From NCBI RefSeq assembly GCF_000237925.1, contig NC_031498.1, forward strand, positions 454,015 through 518,014: a DNA stretch of 64,000 nt, in the 5' to 3' direction. This stretch comes from Schistosoma mansoni (Eukaryota; Platyhelminthes; Trematoda; Strigeidida; Schistosomatidae). Made by a program: the position numbers and the translations under genes. The notes under the pieces are model-generated. The model did no database searches. It was not told the origin of the DNA and was given only the letters and a program-made list of their open reading frames with translations. Below are positions 29,429 to 42,919 of the stretch, piece by piece (positions within the stretch are counted from its first letter, which is position 1; each line of letters opens with the position of its first letter).

Positions 29429-32400
29429 ATGCTTATTCCAACAAAACCTGCACCTAATTTCAAAGGAAAAGCTGTAATTAATGGTGCATTTAAACAAATC
29501 AATTTACATGATTATTTGGGCAAATATGTGGTACTATTCTTTTATCCTGCAGATTTGTAAGTTAAATTTTAAGCCATTATGTTTTTGTTTGTTTGTTTTT
29601 AAATCAATTAGGAAATTTTAATAGTTGAGATTATGAATCAATTGAAGCTAGACCACCATAGAACACGTGGGAGCACTGGACACTCGTTTCGTCCTATTGT
29701 ATGACTCCTCAGGTCCTGGGTTCGAATCTCAAGAGGCGAGGTCGTGGATGCGCACTGCTGAGTAGTCCCACAATAGGACAAAACGGCCGTCCAGTGCATC
29801 CAGGGACTCCTCAGCAGTACGCATCCACGATCCCGCCTAGCGAGATTCGAACCCAGAACCTTGTCTTTTATTTGTACAGTCACTTCAAATGAACCAAAAT
29901 ATGTGAAAGATTAGTTGCAAAAATGTACATTCGTTTAATTGAAAAGAAAAAGTAGAGAGATATATGTATATAATAAAAATAGTTATCACTAAATTATCCC
30001 AAATGACTTCAAGCTATTGATGATAAACTAAATTCATTTAATATTATCAATCACCCGTGGATTAACTAGAAATTTCTTGTTTGACTATTTAACCTGAATT
30101 TCTCATAAATGTTTTCATGTAACACAGTGTTCGTATTATATCTCAAAACTTATCAAAGATTTTGCCTCAACAATTAAAGCTCTACTATATATGGAAACAA
30201 ATTAATTTCCTTTGTATAATATTGACGCTGACTGGAAGAAGTATGACATTGTGTAACGAGATTAAATGTGAATGTATATTATAATCCATTGTAACCTATA
30301 CAGTTCAATCATATTACATTTTAGATACATGTCAATGATTGTAGTTGGATGACGATTGTGCAGTATCTCTAGATGATTGTAGTTCAAAATGTGAACCATT
30401 CGATAGTAACTCGAAGGTTTTAATGTTAAGCATTCATTATAAGTCATGAACCTCCTGGATACGATCTCCAACAAAACCTTTAGTACACATTACTATGTTA
30501 AAATGAAACAACTGTCTCTAATGATTTCCTGGCAAAAATCAGTTCGTAATGTAAACCCCAAATCGTATAATCTCCAAAAGCCTCTTATAATGATCATGAC
30601 AAAAAAATATTATTGAATGATCTTATGATACAAAGCAGTATATGTTATATCATAAAAGGATCTTCATATATCATTTATAAACAAAGTGCTCTAGCTCTGA
30701 TAGATGCGACAGCTTTGAATCCCATATACTGGATGAAAAAAGTTCCATCATTGCGAAAGAGACACTAAAATTCATGACGTAAGGAAGCATCTACTAAAAT
30801 ACTGGGTTTGTTTTTCGAAATAATGTTGATCGCCTTGTAGAAAAAAAGGAGCATTTAAACCCGCCTTTAGTTTGTGTCGAAAGACAATATCAAACTGATA
30901 TTCAGTATAAACTACAAAATTATTTTAAGCAAAGATGGATAGTGGCTAGCAGTGGAATCCAGGACGCACTTTTTGTCCTATTTGGGACTCGTCAGTTGGA
31001 TGTACCTGCATCTCAGAGTTGATGTTTACTCTGGGACTCGAACCCAGTACCTTTCGCTTCAAATGCTATCGCGTTGTCCACTCAGACAATATCGAGGCAA
31101 TACGCACAGTATACACATATGCCAATAAGAGACTGACCTGTTGCAGTCCTAAACATCAATGGGAAGATTCAAACAAACAATACTAAGTGAATTTACAAGA
31201 GTATTTTGTTTCTTAAAAGCTGTACAATGAAGCAAAATTGCAATCAGGTCACTGTCATAGAAATGTTTGTCAAAGCGAGGACTCAACAGAATAAACGTCT
31301 GTTTCAACATACTTCAGTATTATTCAATATGATTCGGAAAATTTTAAAAAATTAGGCAGCTAAATAGGTTAACATCGATTCATTCAACAATAAATAGTTA
31401 GTAAATATAAGTGAATACTTCCTTGAGAATTTTTTCTTCAAAAACTTGTTCATAAAAACCCTGGATGATTTAATGACACATCAACAGGATATGAGAATAA
31501 TAAATTACTAATCAACAGTATATTCAATTTTCATTGACCAAATTGCTTAAGACATCAACTCAGTGCCCAAATACTGTGAAGCTATTCGCTTTAACTTAGA
31601 CGGAAGTTCTTACAAATTGTTTAAGTTGTAATGATTTGAGTAAATATAACATTGAATTCAGCTCATTTACTAAATCAGAACTGAAAAGTCCTGCTAATTG
31701 AACGCTATATTCGGATCCTAAGCTAGTTTTGTAACCCCCAAGTTAGAACTACACAGCGACTTGAACGCGAGAGACAAGGCGAAAAATATACGAGAATCAC
31801 TTTACTTTAAAGGTTCATTTATGTATAGAAAATATAGGGTCTTTATAGTATTTTAGAAGTCCTTGGGTTACCCTGAAAATCCCAGAATACTACTAAACAT
31901 AATAGCAGTATAGTAATCAGCCAATCAGAAACTTTACATGTGACTTTTCATTTACGTGATGTTTCTAGCATAACCTCTAGTCAAACGCTGATTGGACAAA
32001 ATGCTTCTTAATGTTTTCCTGAGCTTATCATGTCTATTGAAGAAATTTTCAGGATCGCCCTTACAAGAACATTTCCTAATATTCCGTCAAATATTTTTAT
32101 TAAACAATTCTGATGTTGTAAAACACTTTTCAGGTAGAAGCTCTCGAATTTATTGTTACTTCTTGGTAAAAATTATTTTATTTATTTATTTATTTAAACA
32201 CATAAATATTGGTACAAGGAAGCACCAGATATATATGCACTGCACAAATCTCATTCGATTTGTGTAAGGGCTGTGATACTGCCCAGGTGCCCAAACTGAA
32301 GCAGATGGTTTTCTTAGGGGGCCATACCTCGAGCCTTTGACCTAAAGGTCTGATCCACAAGGCAGTGGAGCATCGTGAGGAGATGCTCTTGGTAAAAAAA

Positions 32401-35400
32401 GAACACAAATGAACTAAGTTTGATGTACAGAAGTACAGAACTTCTTTCAGGTACAATGAAACATGTAAGAGAAAAGTAGATAAATTAGCAAGATAACTTA
32501 TTGTATATTACAAATTGTATAGCGTACACTTATGAGTCAATCAGTCACAACGTAGAACTTCGTACGTAAGTACGTCAGTTCGAGTTGTTTAGAACACATC
32601 ATTGATCTACTGTTACAGAAATATTCATCTATATACTTTTATTTCTTTTATAGTACGTTTGTCTGTCCAACTGAAATTATAGCATATAGTGAACGCGTTG
32701 AAGAGTTTGAAAAAAGAAATTGTCAAGTTATTGCCTGTTCAACAGATTCTGAATATTGTCATTTAGCATGGACAAATATGGATCGTAAAGCAGGTGGATT
32801 AGGTCCAATGAAAATACCACTTTTAGCTGATACAACAAAATGTATTTCACGATCATATGGTGTACTTGATGAAGAAGAGGGTAATGCATTCAGGTAAATC
32901 CCACTATACAAGTCTGTTAACATAAATATATTTCTGCAAAAGAAATTATTCTAATGTACTTATAACAAAAGGAAATACCTAAATAATACTGATACTGTCA
33001 TGCAAATTAAAATTAATGATTCTTCTAAAAACTTTCTTACAATCCGCAAACCTCTCTTGATGAGTTTCTATTTAATGAAGTATCAAACAAGTGGGCAACA
33101 CAAGTAGTTAGATTATCGAAAATACATTAGGCTTGAAGCTTAATGAATGATATATATAAATTTCAACTCAGGTATTAGTAGTACTATTCAACATGTATAT
33201 TCAAACTTTAATGTAAACCAATAATCGTAACAGTAAGGGACTTCATGTAGTTGTATTGTGTATTAAAAATACCAAAAGAAGTTTCTATGGTGAGAATTCC
33301 AACAAAATCTCTTTTAATAGGATTTTGAAAGGTATGATTTTCAAGAAGTTCTAAAAAGGAAATTATCAAACAGAATCAACTCTTCAAATATAAATTACTT
33401 GTTAAGAACAAGTATATGTGTGGTCAGATTGTTCGAAAGGTATTGCGCTAATATATCACATAGTTGTGATAGTCTTCATCTTCTTATTACACTATCGAAA
33501 TTTATCAAAGGGATTAATTGCTTTAACAATGCACTATTAACAAGTTTCAATATATATGAGTCATAGCTAGCACTGAAGTTCAGGACTTCCGTTTTGTTTC
33601 GTTTGGGACCCATCAGCCGGGTGAACTCGTATTCCAGAGTTGACGTTCATATAATTCTCAAATATGATATCGAATTGCCTCAAACGCTCACACACAATCT
33701 AACCACCAGTGTTAGTCCAGATCCGTTATATGTTGTCTTACTGTTAGATGATCGACAGCTTACGGAAATATATCACCTGAACAGATGGCTATCAGCTTCT
33801 TTAACTACGACGTGTACTCTGGAAAATCAAAGGATAAAGAATTCCTATGAGACTTATGTACTCATCTTACAAAAATAACCCAGTCTGAACAGTTAGGCAG
33901 TTGTTTATCAATGTTGTAAACGATATTAATCTGTTTGTAGTGAAAAGATGTGAAACATTCAACCATAGACCAATTTCAATAGTCATGAGACGAATTTTAT
34001 CAAAATCTTGAGTATGTACCAATATAATCCTTGGAGTTCCACAATTGACTTTTGGGAACAGGTACTACTGTCTGATCGTCACTTTCCTCATTAGTGGTAA
34101 CACTGTTTCAGTACTATTAGTCAGTCATTGTGTTTGCGTATGGGAAAACAAACACATAACTACTGATCATGACTCGAAATACTGACTTTGGTGGTGTCAA
34201 CATACTTTCTGTATAACTCTTCAACTATATGCATTTTTGTGAGAACGTCAGAACTAACGAAAAGCGAAGAGGTCCTCAGTCTGCGACCAGATGCTGTGAT
34301 TTGAAGGTAATTTGAATTGGATTAACACTTGTTCGTCTATCACAACGCTCTTAAACGTAATCACGAAAAGCACAGATATTAGTGATTAAAGAGCAAATGG
34401 GAATCTGAGTCAGTGGGTTTGTATCCCCAGGATTATTTCACATGTTACTTGAGCATTTGACAAAGTGTGTTTTATGTGATTACGTGTTTCTTCGTCCTTT
34501 ACCCGTTTCTCCTCTGATTATTTTTTGTTTCCCATCACATCCTATTAACAAACAAACTGAATTCTCTGGTGACAAGTTAAAAGATTCACTCGAACTCACT
34601 GGAACAAGATCACTAAACAACTCATAAATCTCATGTCTTCGATGAGATGATAATCTTTGTGTTGAAAAACCTCTCACTGAAATAAGTAACCGACATAAAT
34701 AATCGATATTTTGAATTCATCTCCAAATTCAAGAAGCTTCAAAAGCTATTCAGTCAATTAGTCAGCTACAACGTAGGATCACGCACATATATGCATCGGT
34801 CCAAATTGCCATACCCCGTTAATACAACAAGATGAACACCGAATTCATATAACTAGTTAATTTAATAGTAGTCATTTATGAAAGAAGGATTGTATAAAAG
34901 AATATAGTACAGGAAGAAAGAAAGATATGAAGCAATTTTAATCTCATAGTTTAACGGAAAATAGAGAGTGTATACACCTACACCATTGCGACCGATTCTG
35001 AGCCATGTCACACACAGTCTCCAACCATTGGTTACGATAGTAACGTGGACCACAACCAAGTAGTCTGCATCTACCAACATGGCTCAGACTAGAAGTTAGT
35101 GACTTCAAGGACTGATGCCACGTTTTGGTTTGGCCAACGCTAACCCTCTTCCAACCATCCCCTATACTAGTCAGCATAGCGCGTCGTGGTAATCGGTGTT
35201 CAGACATACGTTACACGTGACCCAACCATCTCAGTCAGTGAAGATTCATGACCTCACCAACGGATTCACCATCATTCCATAATACCCTGTGTCTAACCTC
35301 ACTACTACTTACCCGGTGATCCCAGTAGACGCGAGCAATATTTCTAAGGCATCTGTGATCAAATACTAGTAACTTACGAGTATCTTCTACTCCTAAGGGC

Positions 35401-38400
35401 CACGTTTCACAGCCGTAAAGTAGAACAGAGCGAACTGCTGAGCATTATACTGGTCCCCTAATTGATAGACAGATATCTGGCCCTCGGCATAGGTGACGTA
35501 AGTTGGCAAACGCCAAACGAGCGTTCTGAATCCACGCAGAGATTTCGTCAGACACCAACCCATTAGGGCTGATCAGACTTCCAAGATAAGTAAAGTTGTC
35601 GTGAATGACCACACTAGGATCGTGTATGCGTGTTTCGGAGACACAGCATACACCAATGGTACGAGATTCTGGGGTTTTAGCCAAGAAGACCAGCTGGCCG
35701 ATTTGACACAGGGTGAGTACGCTGAAGGCTCCAATGTGTTGGTTTTAGCGAGGTTTCAGTAGACGTGGGATAGTGTTTTACACACTAGAATCGTTGGCCA
35801 TGGTGTCACTTTAGGAGGAAGCCAAAAGAGGAAGTTCAGTGTTGAAAGTCGATCAAGGAGGAATAACAGGAATTGAAGAGGGAGATTGATTAATAATACA
35901 GTGATCTTGAGTGCTGTTGGAGGTATGAGGGTGGTTAAAACTTCCCAGTTGCCACATCGTGGAAGGTTTCTTCCAGAAATACCTGAAAAGGAAATTGGAT
36001 TAAAAGTTGTCTTAGTGACCTGAGAGCGTGACCACAGTGCCCAAGGGACAACTGCTTGAGATCTGTCAACCACGACCTCTATGTGAGTAATTTTTGTGTT
36101 AGCTCCGTACTTGTTGAGACCTTACCACCGAAGATGGATATCTATGGGATAAAGCAGTGTGCTTTTTTAGAGTCGACCTTTTCTAACCCCACCCCTCGTT
36201 GTGGGAAGGCAGCATGGCTGTTATGCTGGTTGTCTGAAGGAAACACCTTACTGCCGTCACACCTCTGTACAGTCAGCAGTACGACTTAACCTTCGAACCT
36301 TGGGTTTGCTGTCTTTAGTCTTACCGCTCTTCAACCGACCTGTCTGGCATGGTAGAACCTTGAGGAACGATTGTTCCAGCCAGCATAGCTCGATTGGTTC
36401 ATCACGATAGGCAAGCCCGACCACCACGTCAAGGTAGCAGCAACAGTGGGGTTCAAAACCTATTAATATTTCAAAGCTGAAATCATGAGTCAATTGAAGC
36501 TAGACCACCATAGAAAACCTGGAAGCACTGGACGGCCGTTTCGTCCTATTATGGAACTCCTCAGTAGTGCGCATTCACGATCCCGCCCCGCGAGATTCGA
36601 ACCCAGGACCTACCAGTCTCGAGCCAGAGCCCTTAACCGACAGACCACTGAGCTGGCCAGCATTCAACGGTGTTAATGTCTAACTTCAACCGATCCACGA
36701 ATTATGAGCGACCATTCACCAATTGTCTTCAATGTGTTGTTATCTCACAACAGACGTGGTTGAACTCCACTGGTCACTGCTTCCCACTAGAACTCCAGGA
36801 CATGTATCTTGAAGTCAGTCACTAGTGAGCATATGATTATAATCAGAAGGGGTTTTGTGATTTCCGTATTTTTCAGCTGAGGAGTCCCATGGTAGAACGA
36901 AACGGCCGTCCAGTGCTTCCAGGTTTTCCATGGTGGTCTAGCTTCAATTGACTCATGATTTCAACTTTGAAAAATACTGGAATCGCCACAAAACTCCTTC
37001 TGACTATTAATATGTAATGTGCAACCTCAGTCCACCGATGAATTATAGCGTGAATTAGATGGCATTAGAATCATCAGCTTGTGGGGGACGGTTGTTACTG
37101 CTATCCGATTCCTTATAATAGAGTATTCCTTAGGTCCAATAGTGAGTAACCAACAACAGTTGAGGACATATATCAAGAAGACCAAATATGTGAGATATTT
37201 GTAGTCTAAATTTCAAAGATGCAACGAAAAATTCAACAATTCAAAGAAGCATACAGAATATTCTCAATCGTCCCTGATGTACACAAAAAACAGGGAATAT
37301 ACAACTGTTAGGAACTTAAAGAGAAGTTTAATGATGCATGCAACAGGGCTGCTACAACTCAGTTGAAATATTTTATCTAAAGACAAGGGAGTTATTAGAT
37401 GTGAATATCATTGAGTCACGAAATGATCTACGTTAGATAACCACTGGAAACCTGAAAGCAATGAACAGCCGTTTCGTACTAGTGCAGTACTCCTTAATGG
37501 TGTGCATCCATGACCCCGCAGCAGGGAATTTAACCCAGGACCTCCAATCTCGTACGCAAACGCCTAACTTTTAGACCATTAAACCGGAGTCCAGTGGTGT
37601 ACAAATTTAACTTCAATCAACTTACGATATTGTGAGACCTTTTGTCTTTAGTGGGTACCGTCCCTACACCAGACACAGTTTACCTCTACTAGTTATGGTT
37701 TCTCTTTAGAACTCTGTGAATCATCCGTCGAAGTGAATCACTAGTGAGCACATGATAATCAGTATGGGGTTGTCTAACTTAGATCGGTTAGTGATTTCAA
37801 TGAAATTCAATAATCTCCACAACTGCATACCGATAAAACTATAATAGTCAGCTCATCAGTAACTTAGTTTCATTCGACGAGACTTCAGAAACTTTATCAA
37901 AACCTAAACAAAAATCAGAATCATAAGATTCAAGAATACACTTATCAGTAATGATACATTCCAATCATGGATTTACTTAAGTCCTTAAGAAGTGAGAGTA
38001 TTCATAAAAGTATTTCTGAAATGCAAACATGAACCAAACAGCTACAAATTTAGTTCGATGAGCTAATATCAAGATACTTATTTGCTTCTCATTTATTACT
38101 TCTATACGTTATTTGTATGGAATGCAACCTTATGACAGTATTTCATTGCAAACACTTAAATTAAGTTGCCTGTAATTCCATACTGTTTCTTTTTCACTAT
38201 TACTTCTACTACTGTAGAGGATTATTTATAATTGATGGTAAAGGAATACTCCGTCAGATAACGGTAAATGATCGTCCAGTTGGTCGGTCTGTCGATGAAA
38301 CTATACGATTGTTGGATGCATTTCAGTTCGTAGAAAAACACGGTGAAGTATGTCCAGCTAACTGGAAAGCTGGTAAGAAAACAATTAAACCAGATCCAAA

Positions 38401-38434
38401 TGCTAGTAAAGAGTTTTTTGCTTCGCCTACATAA
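29429..38434 (+). CDS. Typical 2-Cys peroxiredoxin (thioredoxin peroxidase)
   Basis: Three exons, 29429-29556, 32654-32893 and 38218-38434, joined in phase by GTAAGT/GTAAAT donors and TTATAG/CTGTAG acceptors, give 194 residues. The protein reduces hydrogen and organic peroxides with thioredoxin as donor. Peroxidatic Cys47 lies in FTFVCPTE and resolving Cys168 in [13 protein letters not shown] at 90-93 is the eukaryotic motif linked to sensitivity to over-oxidation. The partner C-terminal YF motif reads FF (189-190) before ASPT. Length and C-terminus fit the longer schistosome Prx2-type enzymes better than the shorter Prx1. No mitochondrial presequence is visible before [13 protein letters not shown], so cytosolic location is likely. 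Introns of 3.1 and 5.3 kb hold SINEs, LTR-like and LINE copies. In schistosomes this enzyme class is a main peroxide defence because catalase is absent. Very sure of family, less of paralogue. Confidence 0.97.
29625..29865. repeat. Rearranged F2 SINE, three alternating pieces
   Basis: An antisense 3' end (29630-29712), a sense head plus hammerhead block (29713-29804) and another antisense block (29805-29862) follow each other. The sense block has CTGAGTA and AAAA. It lies 70 bases after the first exon of the peroxiredoxin gene. Confidence 0.75.
29870..30910. other. Intron sequence without recognised features
   Basis: AT-rich first intron of the peroxiredoxin gene. No exon-like frame with splice sites or shared repeat was seen. 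Confidence 0.4.
30915..31200. repeat. F1 SINE composite
   Basis: An antisense copy (30925-31088) with hammerhead block carrying AAAA instead of GAAA, followed by the sense F1 3' tail ending CAAACAATACTAAGTGAATTT. Confidence 0.8.
31735..32110 (-). mobile_element. Possible solo LTR-like repeat, inverted partner
   Basis: Reverse-complement relative of 28800-29070, clearly diverged from it. It lies in the first intron of the peroxiredoxin gene. Fossil; ends not defined. Confidence 0.4.
32165..32400 (-). repeat. R3 repeat, 3' half
   Basis: On the minus strand it ends in a (TAAA)n-type tail, seen as TTTATTTATTTATTTAAACA on the plus strand. Contains GGTTTTCTTAGGGGGCCA and CAAGGCAGTGGAGCAT, shared with the copies at 42475, 44888 and 63712. 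It stops near 32400, so only the 3' half is present. Confidence 0.75.
32900..33565. other. Intron sequence without recognised features
   Basis: Start of the second peroxiredoxin intron, AT-rich, no coding or repeat signal seen. Confidence 0.4.
33570..33655 (-). repeat. F1 SINE fragment, degraded
   Basis: Antisense hammerhead remnant with CTGATGG and GAAA; stem II is partly kept. Confidence 0.5.
33660..34740. other. Intron sequence without recognised features
   Basis: Part of the second peroxiredoxin intron. Open frames here lack splice context or similarity and I do not call them. Confidence 0.35.
34745..36455 (-). mobile_element. LINE, 5' UTR and endonuclease start fused to RT C-terminus
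   Basis: On the minus strand: a 5' UTR (about 36455-35760, related to 59680-59835), an endonuclease start ([19 protein letters not shown]), then directly [20 protein letters not shown], the C-terminal reverse-transcriptase region with [14 protein letters not shown] and the 3' end [11 protein letters not shown]. The catalytic RT domain and most of the endonuclease are absent, so the copy has a large internal deletion at about 35592. The 34784-35591 part appears almost identical to 55974-56781, with one clear difference noticed. It lies in the second peroxiredoxin intron. Confidence 0.85.
36475..36990. repeat. F2 hammerhead SINE foldback
   Basis: An antisense copy with 5' extension (36478-36860) is followed by a sense piece of the F2 3' half (36888-36990). 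The sense piece has CTGAGGA, GAAA and GTC intact but lacks the first strand of stem I. Confidence 0.85.
36525..36570 (-). ncRNA. Hammerhead ribozyme, F2 type, nearly intact
   Basis: Minus strand: GCACTA against CAGTGC (one mismatch in stem I at the core-proximal pair), CTGAGGA, stem II GTTCCATAATAGGAC, GAAA, CGGCCG, GTC. Confidence 0.65.
37000..38215. other. Intron with one old F2 remnant
   Basis: A strongly diverged antisense F2 copy lies at about 37440-37700 (AAGCAATGAACAGCCGTTTC, tRNA-like head near 37510). The remainder up to the last peroxiredoxin exon shows nothing recognisable. Confidence 0.45.
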
Positions 38435-38623
38435 AATGTTCCTGTTCACTAACATATAAAAATTATCGTCTACACAAAATAATTCCCATTTAAACATTAA
38501 AATTAAAAACACGAAGTTCAGCGAAGGGATCTCTTTTCACACACAAAATAATGAAGTAAAATATCTATAATATGCAGTTTCATTATTAAATCGTTCATTT
38601 ATTTATATATACGTCATTGTTTA

Positions 38624-38629
38624 AATAAA
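38624..38629 (+). terminator. Polyadenylation signal AATAAA
   Basis: AATAAA about 190 bases after the peroxiredoxin stop codon; a fitting place for the 3' end of the mRNA. Confidence 0.5.
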
Positions 38630-38639
38630 TTGATGAAAA

Positions 38640-39260
38640 AGGTAGTTTAATACTTACACAGGTAACTTTGTTACATTATTAATAATCATTGTAATTCGAG
38701 ACAAATAACTTGAAAACATTTAACCAAAGATAACTTATCTAAGCTAAGAGCACAGTGTAGGTGCAAACGTCAACGATCCTCAAAATAACCGTGGATGTAA
38801 GCCCGTTGTCAGCCAATCAGGAAAGTTATTACAAATGAATAACTCCTGAGTGGAAACGATAATATTAAACAGATTTCACGCAATCTATGAAACTAGTAAA
38901 GTCACCTACAAGTTTTTCTATCTCAAAACTGATAAAACGACAAATTTGTTTCTATGTCTAAGGAATATTTGTCTTTCCGAACCCTCGTAAGGACTCAAGT
39001 AGGTTTTTAGGAGCACGTATATAGCTTTTGGATAAGGTTCCGGTTAGGACATCTGATCAGCACGTTATTTTATACTTACATACAAAGAAATGAGCCTTTT
39101 CTACTCTATGATAAAAAAATATATTAATTTTGCCTAGAATACCATACAAAGGTATTTCTGTTGTCCGTTTCACGTCATAAGGGATAAAAGTCATTCACTT
39201 TCTAAATTCGTGCAAATATCAGTTGTCATTTCAGTTCTGATTGCGTTACTGTTATAAACG
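38640..39260. other. Intergenic sequence without recognised features
   Basis: Downstream of the peroxiredoxin gene; AT-rich, no gene or shared repeat seen. Confidence 0.4.
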
Positions 39261-39264
39261 TAAA

Positions 39265-39630
39265 GAGAGGATACTGATTATAACGCTTGCGGTTTCTGAT
39301 TATAACAGTCCTTTTACTTCTTATACGTATGTGGGACGTTAATTTACCTTAGATGAATATCTACACTAGATTCCCACCCAGTGTCTATTCTACAGGACTT
39401 CAACACAACTCAGACCAAGAACACGAGATTAGCCTGACTAGAACGTCAATATATTTCCACACCAAAATACGACACAAGAAACAGTCAATCAATAACAGTC
39501 CATCAATAAGTGTCCATCAACAAGGAACAGTCAATACATAATAATGATAGGGGAATATATATAACACATATAACACCTGTCATCCTATCTAATGTCTGAC
39601 TCATCAAGACAACCAATCATTATCATTCTC
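39265..39630 (+). mobile_element. Probable solo LTR, copy B
   Basis: Partner of 25185-25525, same orientation, similar over most of its length. Contains a short tandem duplication of the CAGTCAATCAATAA / CAGTCCATCAATAA type. Fossil, no internal region. Confidence 0.5.
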
Positions 39631-39644
39631 GCCCACACATCAGT

Positions 39645-41130
<1,486 letters not shown>

Positions 41131-41345
41131 TTACTTACTTACTTACTTACGCCTGTTACTCCCAATGGAGCATAGGCCGCCGACCAGCTTTCTCCAAATG
41201 AATGATTTTTTCTGGTTAGTGTTTTTTTAGCGAGTTGATTTTCTACAGGATGGGGTCGCTAACCCCATGCCCAACCCTCCTCCTTTACCCGGGCTTGGGA
41301 CCGGCAGTAACCCCCAGAGGAGCTACAGGCGGTCTCACTGGTTTA
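41131..41345 (-). mobile_element. RTE/SR2 deletion derivative, both ends only
   Basis: A (TAAG)n tail and the last ~65 bases of the LINE (ATAGGCCGCCGACCAGC on the plus strand) join directly near 41200 to its 5' UTR (GGATGGGGTCGCTAACCCC ... AGGAGCTACAGG). This gives a ~215-bp element with both ends and no coding region, next to the longer RTE copy. Confidence 0.75.
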
Positions 41346-41349
41346 CTAT

Positions 41350-41985
41350 ATTTCCCTGCTAGTGATTGGACCACACATACGTCATATATAACACATGAAA
41401 GATGATGATAATGATACTTGTGTAAATAGTTGCGTGACAAATAGTAGTAACAAACGGAGGTATCATGACAAAAGTAAGAAAGTTATAAGTTATGTATTTC
41501 ATGGGAAAAATTAACATGTAAAAAAAGTAAAGGCCATTGCGACTTCTTATCAAGGAGAGCTGTTGTAAGGAAACGGTTAAAGAATAATTAGCCTGTGATT
41601 ACTTTTGTTCAACGCCATTTTTGTTACGATCAATATCGGAAGAAAATCCATCAATCAAAAAATTATTAGTGAGGTATTAGGTAATCACGAACATTGGGAA
41701 GGAAAGCAACAAACAAAGAATTTATTTGAGGACAATGTAAGCAACTTTTCCAAGTTTCTAAGCATAGGCAATAACTAAAACTGAAGACTAATTTTTCCCG
41801 TACTGTTTACAATTTCAGTAGAGGGTAAGTCCCAACAAAGGTTAGACTAGTTTATGTGATGGAAGTGACTTACAACATTAAATACATAAAACTAACCGGT
41901 GTGGTAAGACAAAAAACCACGGATAAAATAACAAGCAATACGAAGTACTCAATTTTTATCGAACTGTTCTTTAGTGAATTATAAG
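41350..41985. other. Intergenic sequence without recognised features
   Basis: AT-rich, no coding or repeat signal that I can support. Confidence 0.4.
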
Positions 41986-41989
41986 TCGA

Positions 41990-42425
41990 CCAAACGCGAC
42001 ATAGGACCTGGATAGTGTCCACATCGTTTCTGATTGCCATACCCCATCAACACAGTGAGACGGAATAGTCAGGGCAAATCCCAGTTCTAGGGGTAGTAAC
42101 TGTGTTGGTGGTAACAGAAAAGATTGGGCATCGAAGATATCATAAGATACAAAATGAATTAGTGAAATAAATGTGGGATTTGAAAACTTGGGAAATAAGG
42201 GAGGACAGATATCGAATTCACTTGCGACATTGTGAATGATTTTCAGTCATTTCACTCAGAGTATCTAACCACTGGTTACGACAATTACGCAGACCCTAGC
42301 TAGGTAGTCCCTACTTACCTACATGGCTTAGTCAGTGTCCTCATGAATCGGTGACGTCTTGGTTTACCCGCTCGCAGCCCTCTTTCAACCCACTCCTACA
42401 CTAGCCATCATCGCCCAAGAAAAGC
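41990..42425 (-). mobile_element. LINE 3' end, diverged
   Basis: Same family as 34745-36455 but clearly older: TGATTGCCATACCCCATCAA in the 3' UTR and CTAACCACTGGTTACGACAA in the C-terminal coding part. Ends near 42425 where an R3 repeat follows. Confidence 0.65.
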
Positions 42426-42474
42426 TCTACCAAACAGTTGATTTAATATAATTATAACATTCCTGAAAACACTA

Positions 42475-42915
42475 TTCACCAGGGAAGTCCTACTCACTGC
42501 CTTCTCGTGGCGGGGGTGTTGTTTACGAAATCGAGGGGACGAAAAGCGAATGTCCGGCGCTTTAACCGGGTTGGTGGGTGTGGAGGGTCCACCTAGGGGA
42601 GTTGGAAAACCCTGATTCCAAACCAATGGTGTACATGGGCTCCAGGATCCTGATGGAACGAATGGCGTATGAACCTATTGTTGGTCACCGGCTACCATAG
42701 GACTGCATCTCCTCACGATGCTCCACTGCCTTGTGGATCAGACTTTTAGGTCAAAGGCTCGGGGTGTGGCCCCCTAAGAAAACCACCTGCTTCAGTCTGG
42801 ACACCTGGGTAGTATCTCAGCCCTCACACAAATCAAAAAATGAGATTTGTGAGGCGCATATTTATCTGGTGCTTTTTGTACCAATATTTATGTGTTTAAA
42901 TAAATAAATAAAAAT
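42475..42915 (+). repeat. R3 repeat, nearly full length, (AAAT)n tail
   Basis: Sense copy from CACTGCCTTCTCGTGGCGGG to a tail AAATAAATAAATA. It includes GGGGAGTTGGAAAACCCTGA and GTGGCCCCCTAAGAAAACCA. No open frame and no clear Pol III box; the tail suggests a retroposed, LINE-mobilised sequence. Confidence 0.75.
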
Positions 42916-42919
42916 TCAC

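Noticed and set aside
35756-36073. 105-codon minus-strand frame
   Set aside because: Lies in the 5' UTR of the LINE at 34745-36455; no protein family recognisable.
42408-42626. Proline-rich minus-strand frame
   Set aside because: Lies within LINE and R3 repeat sequence.
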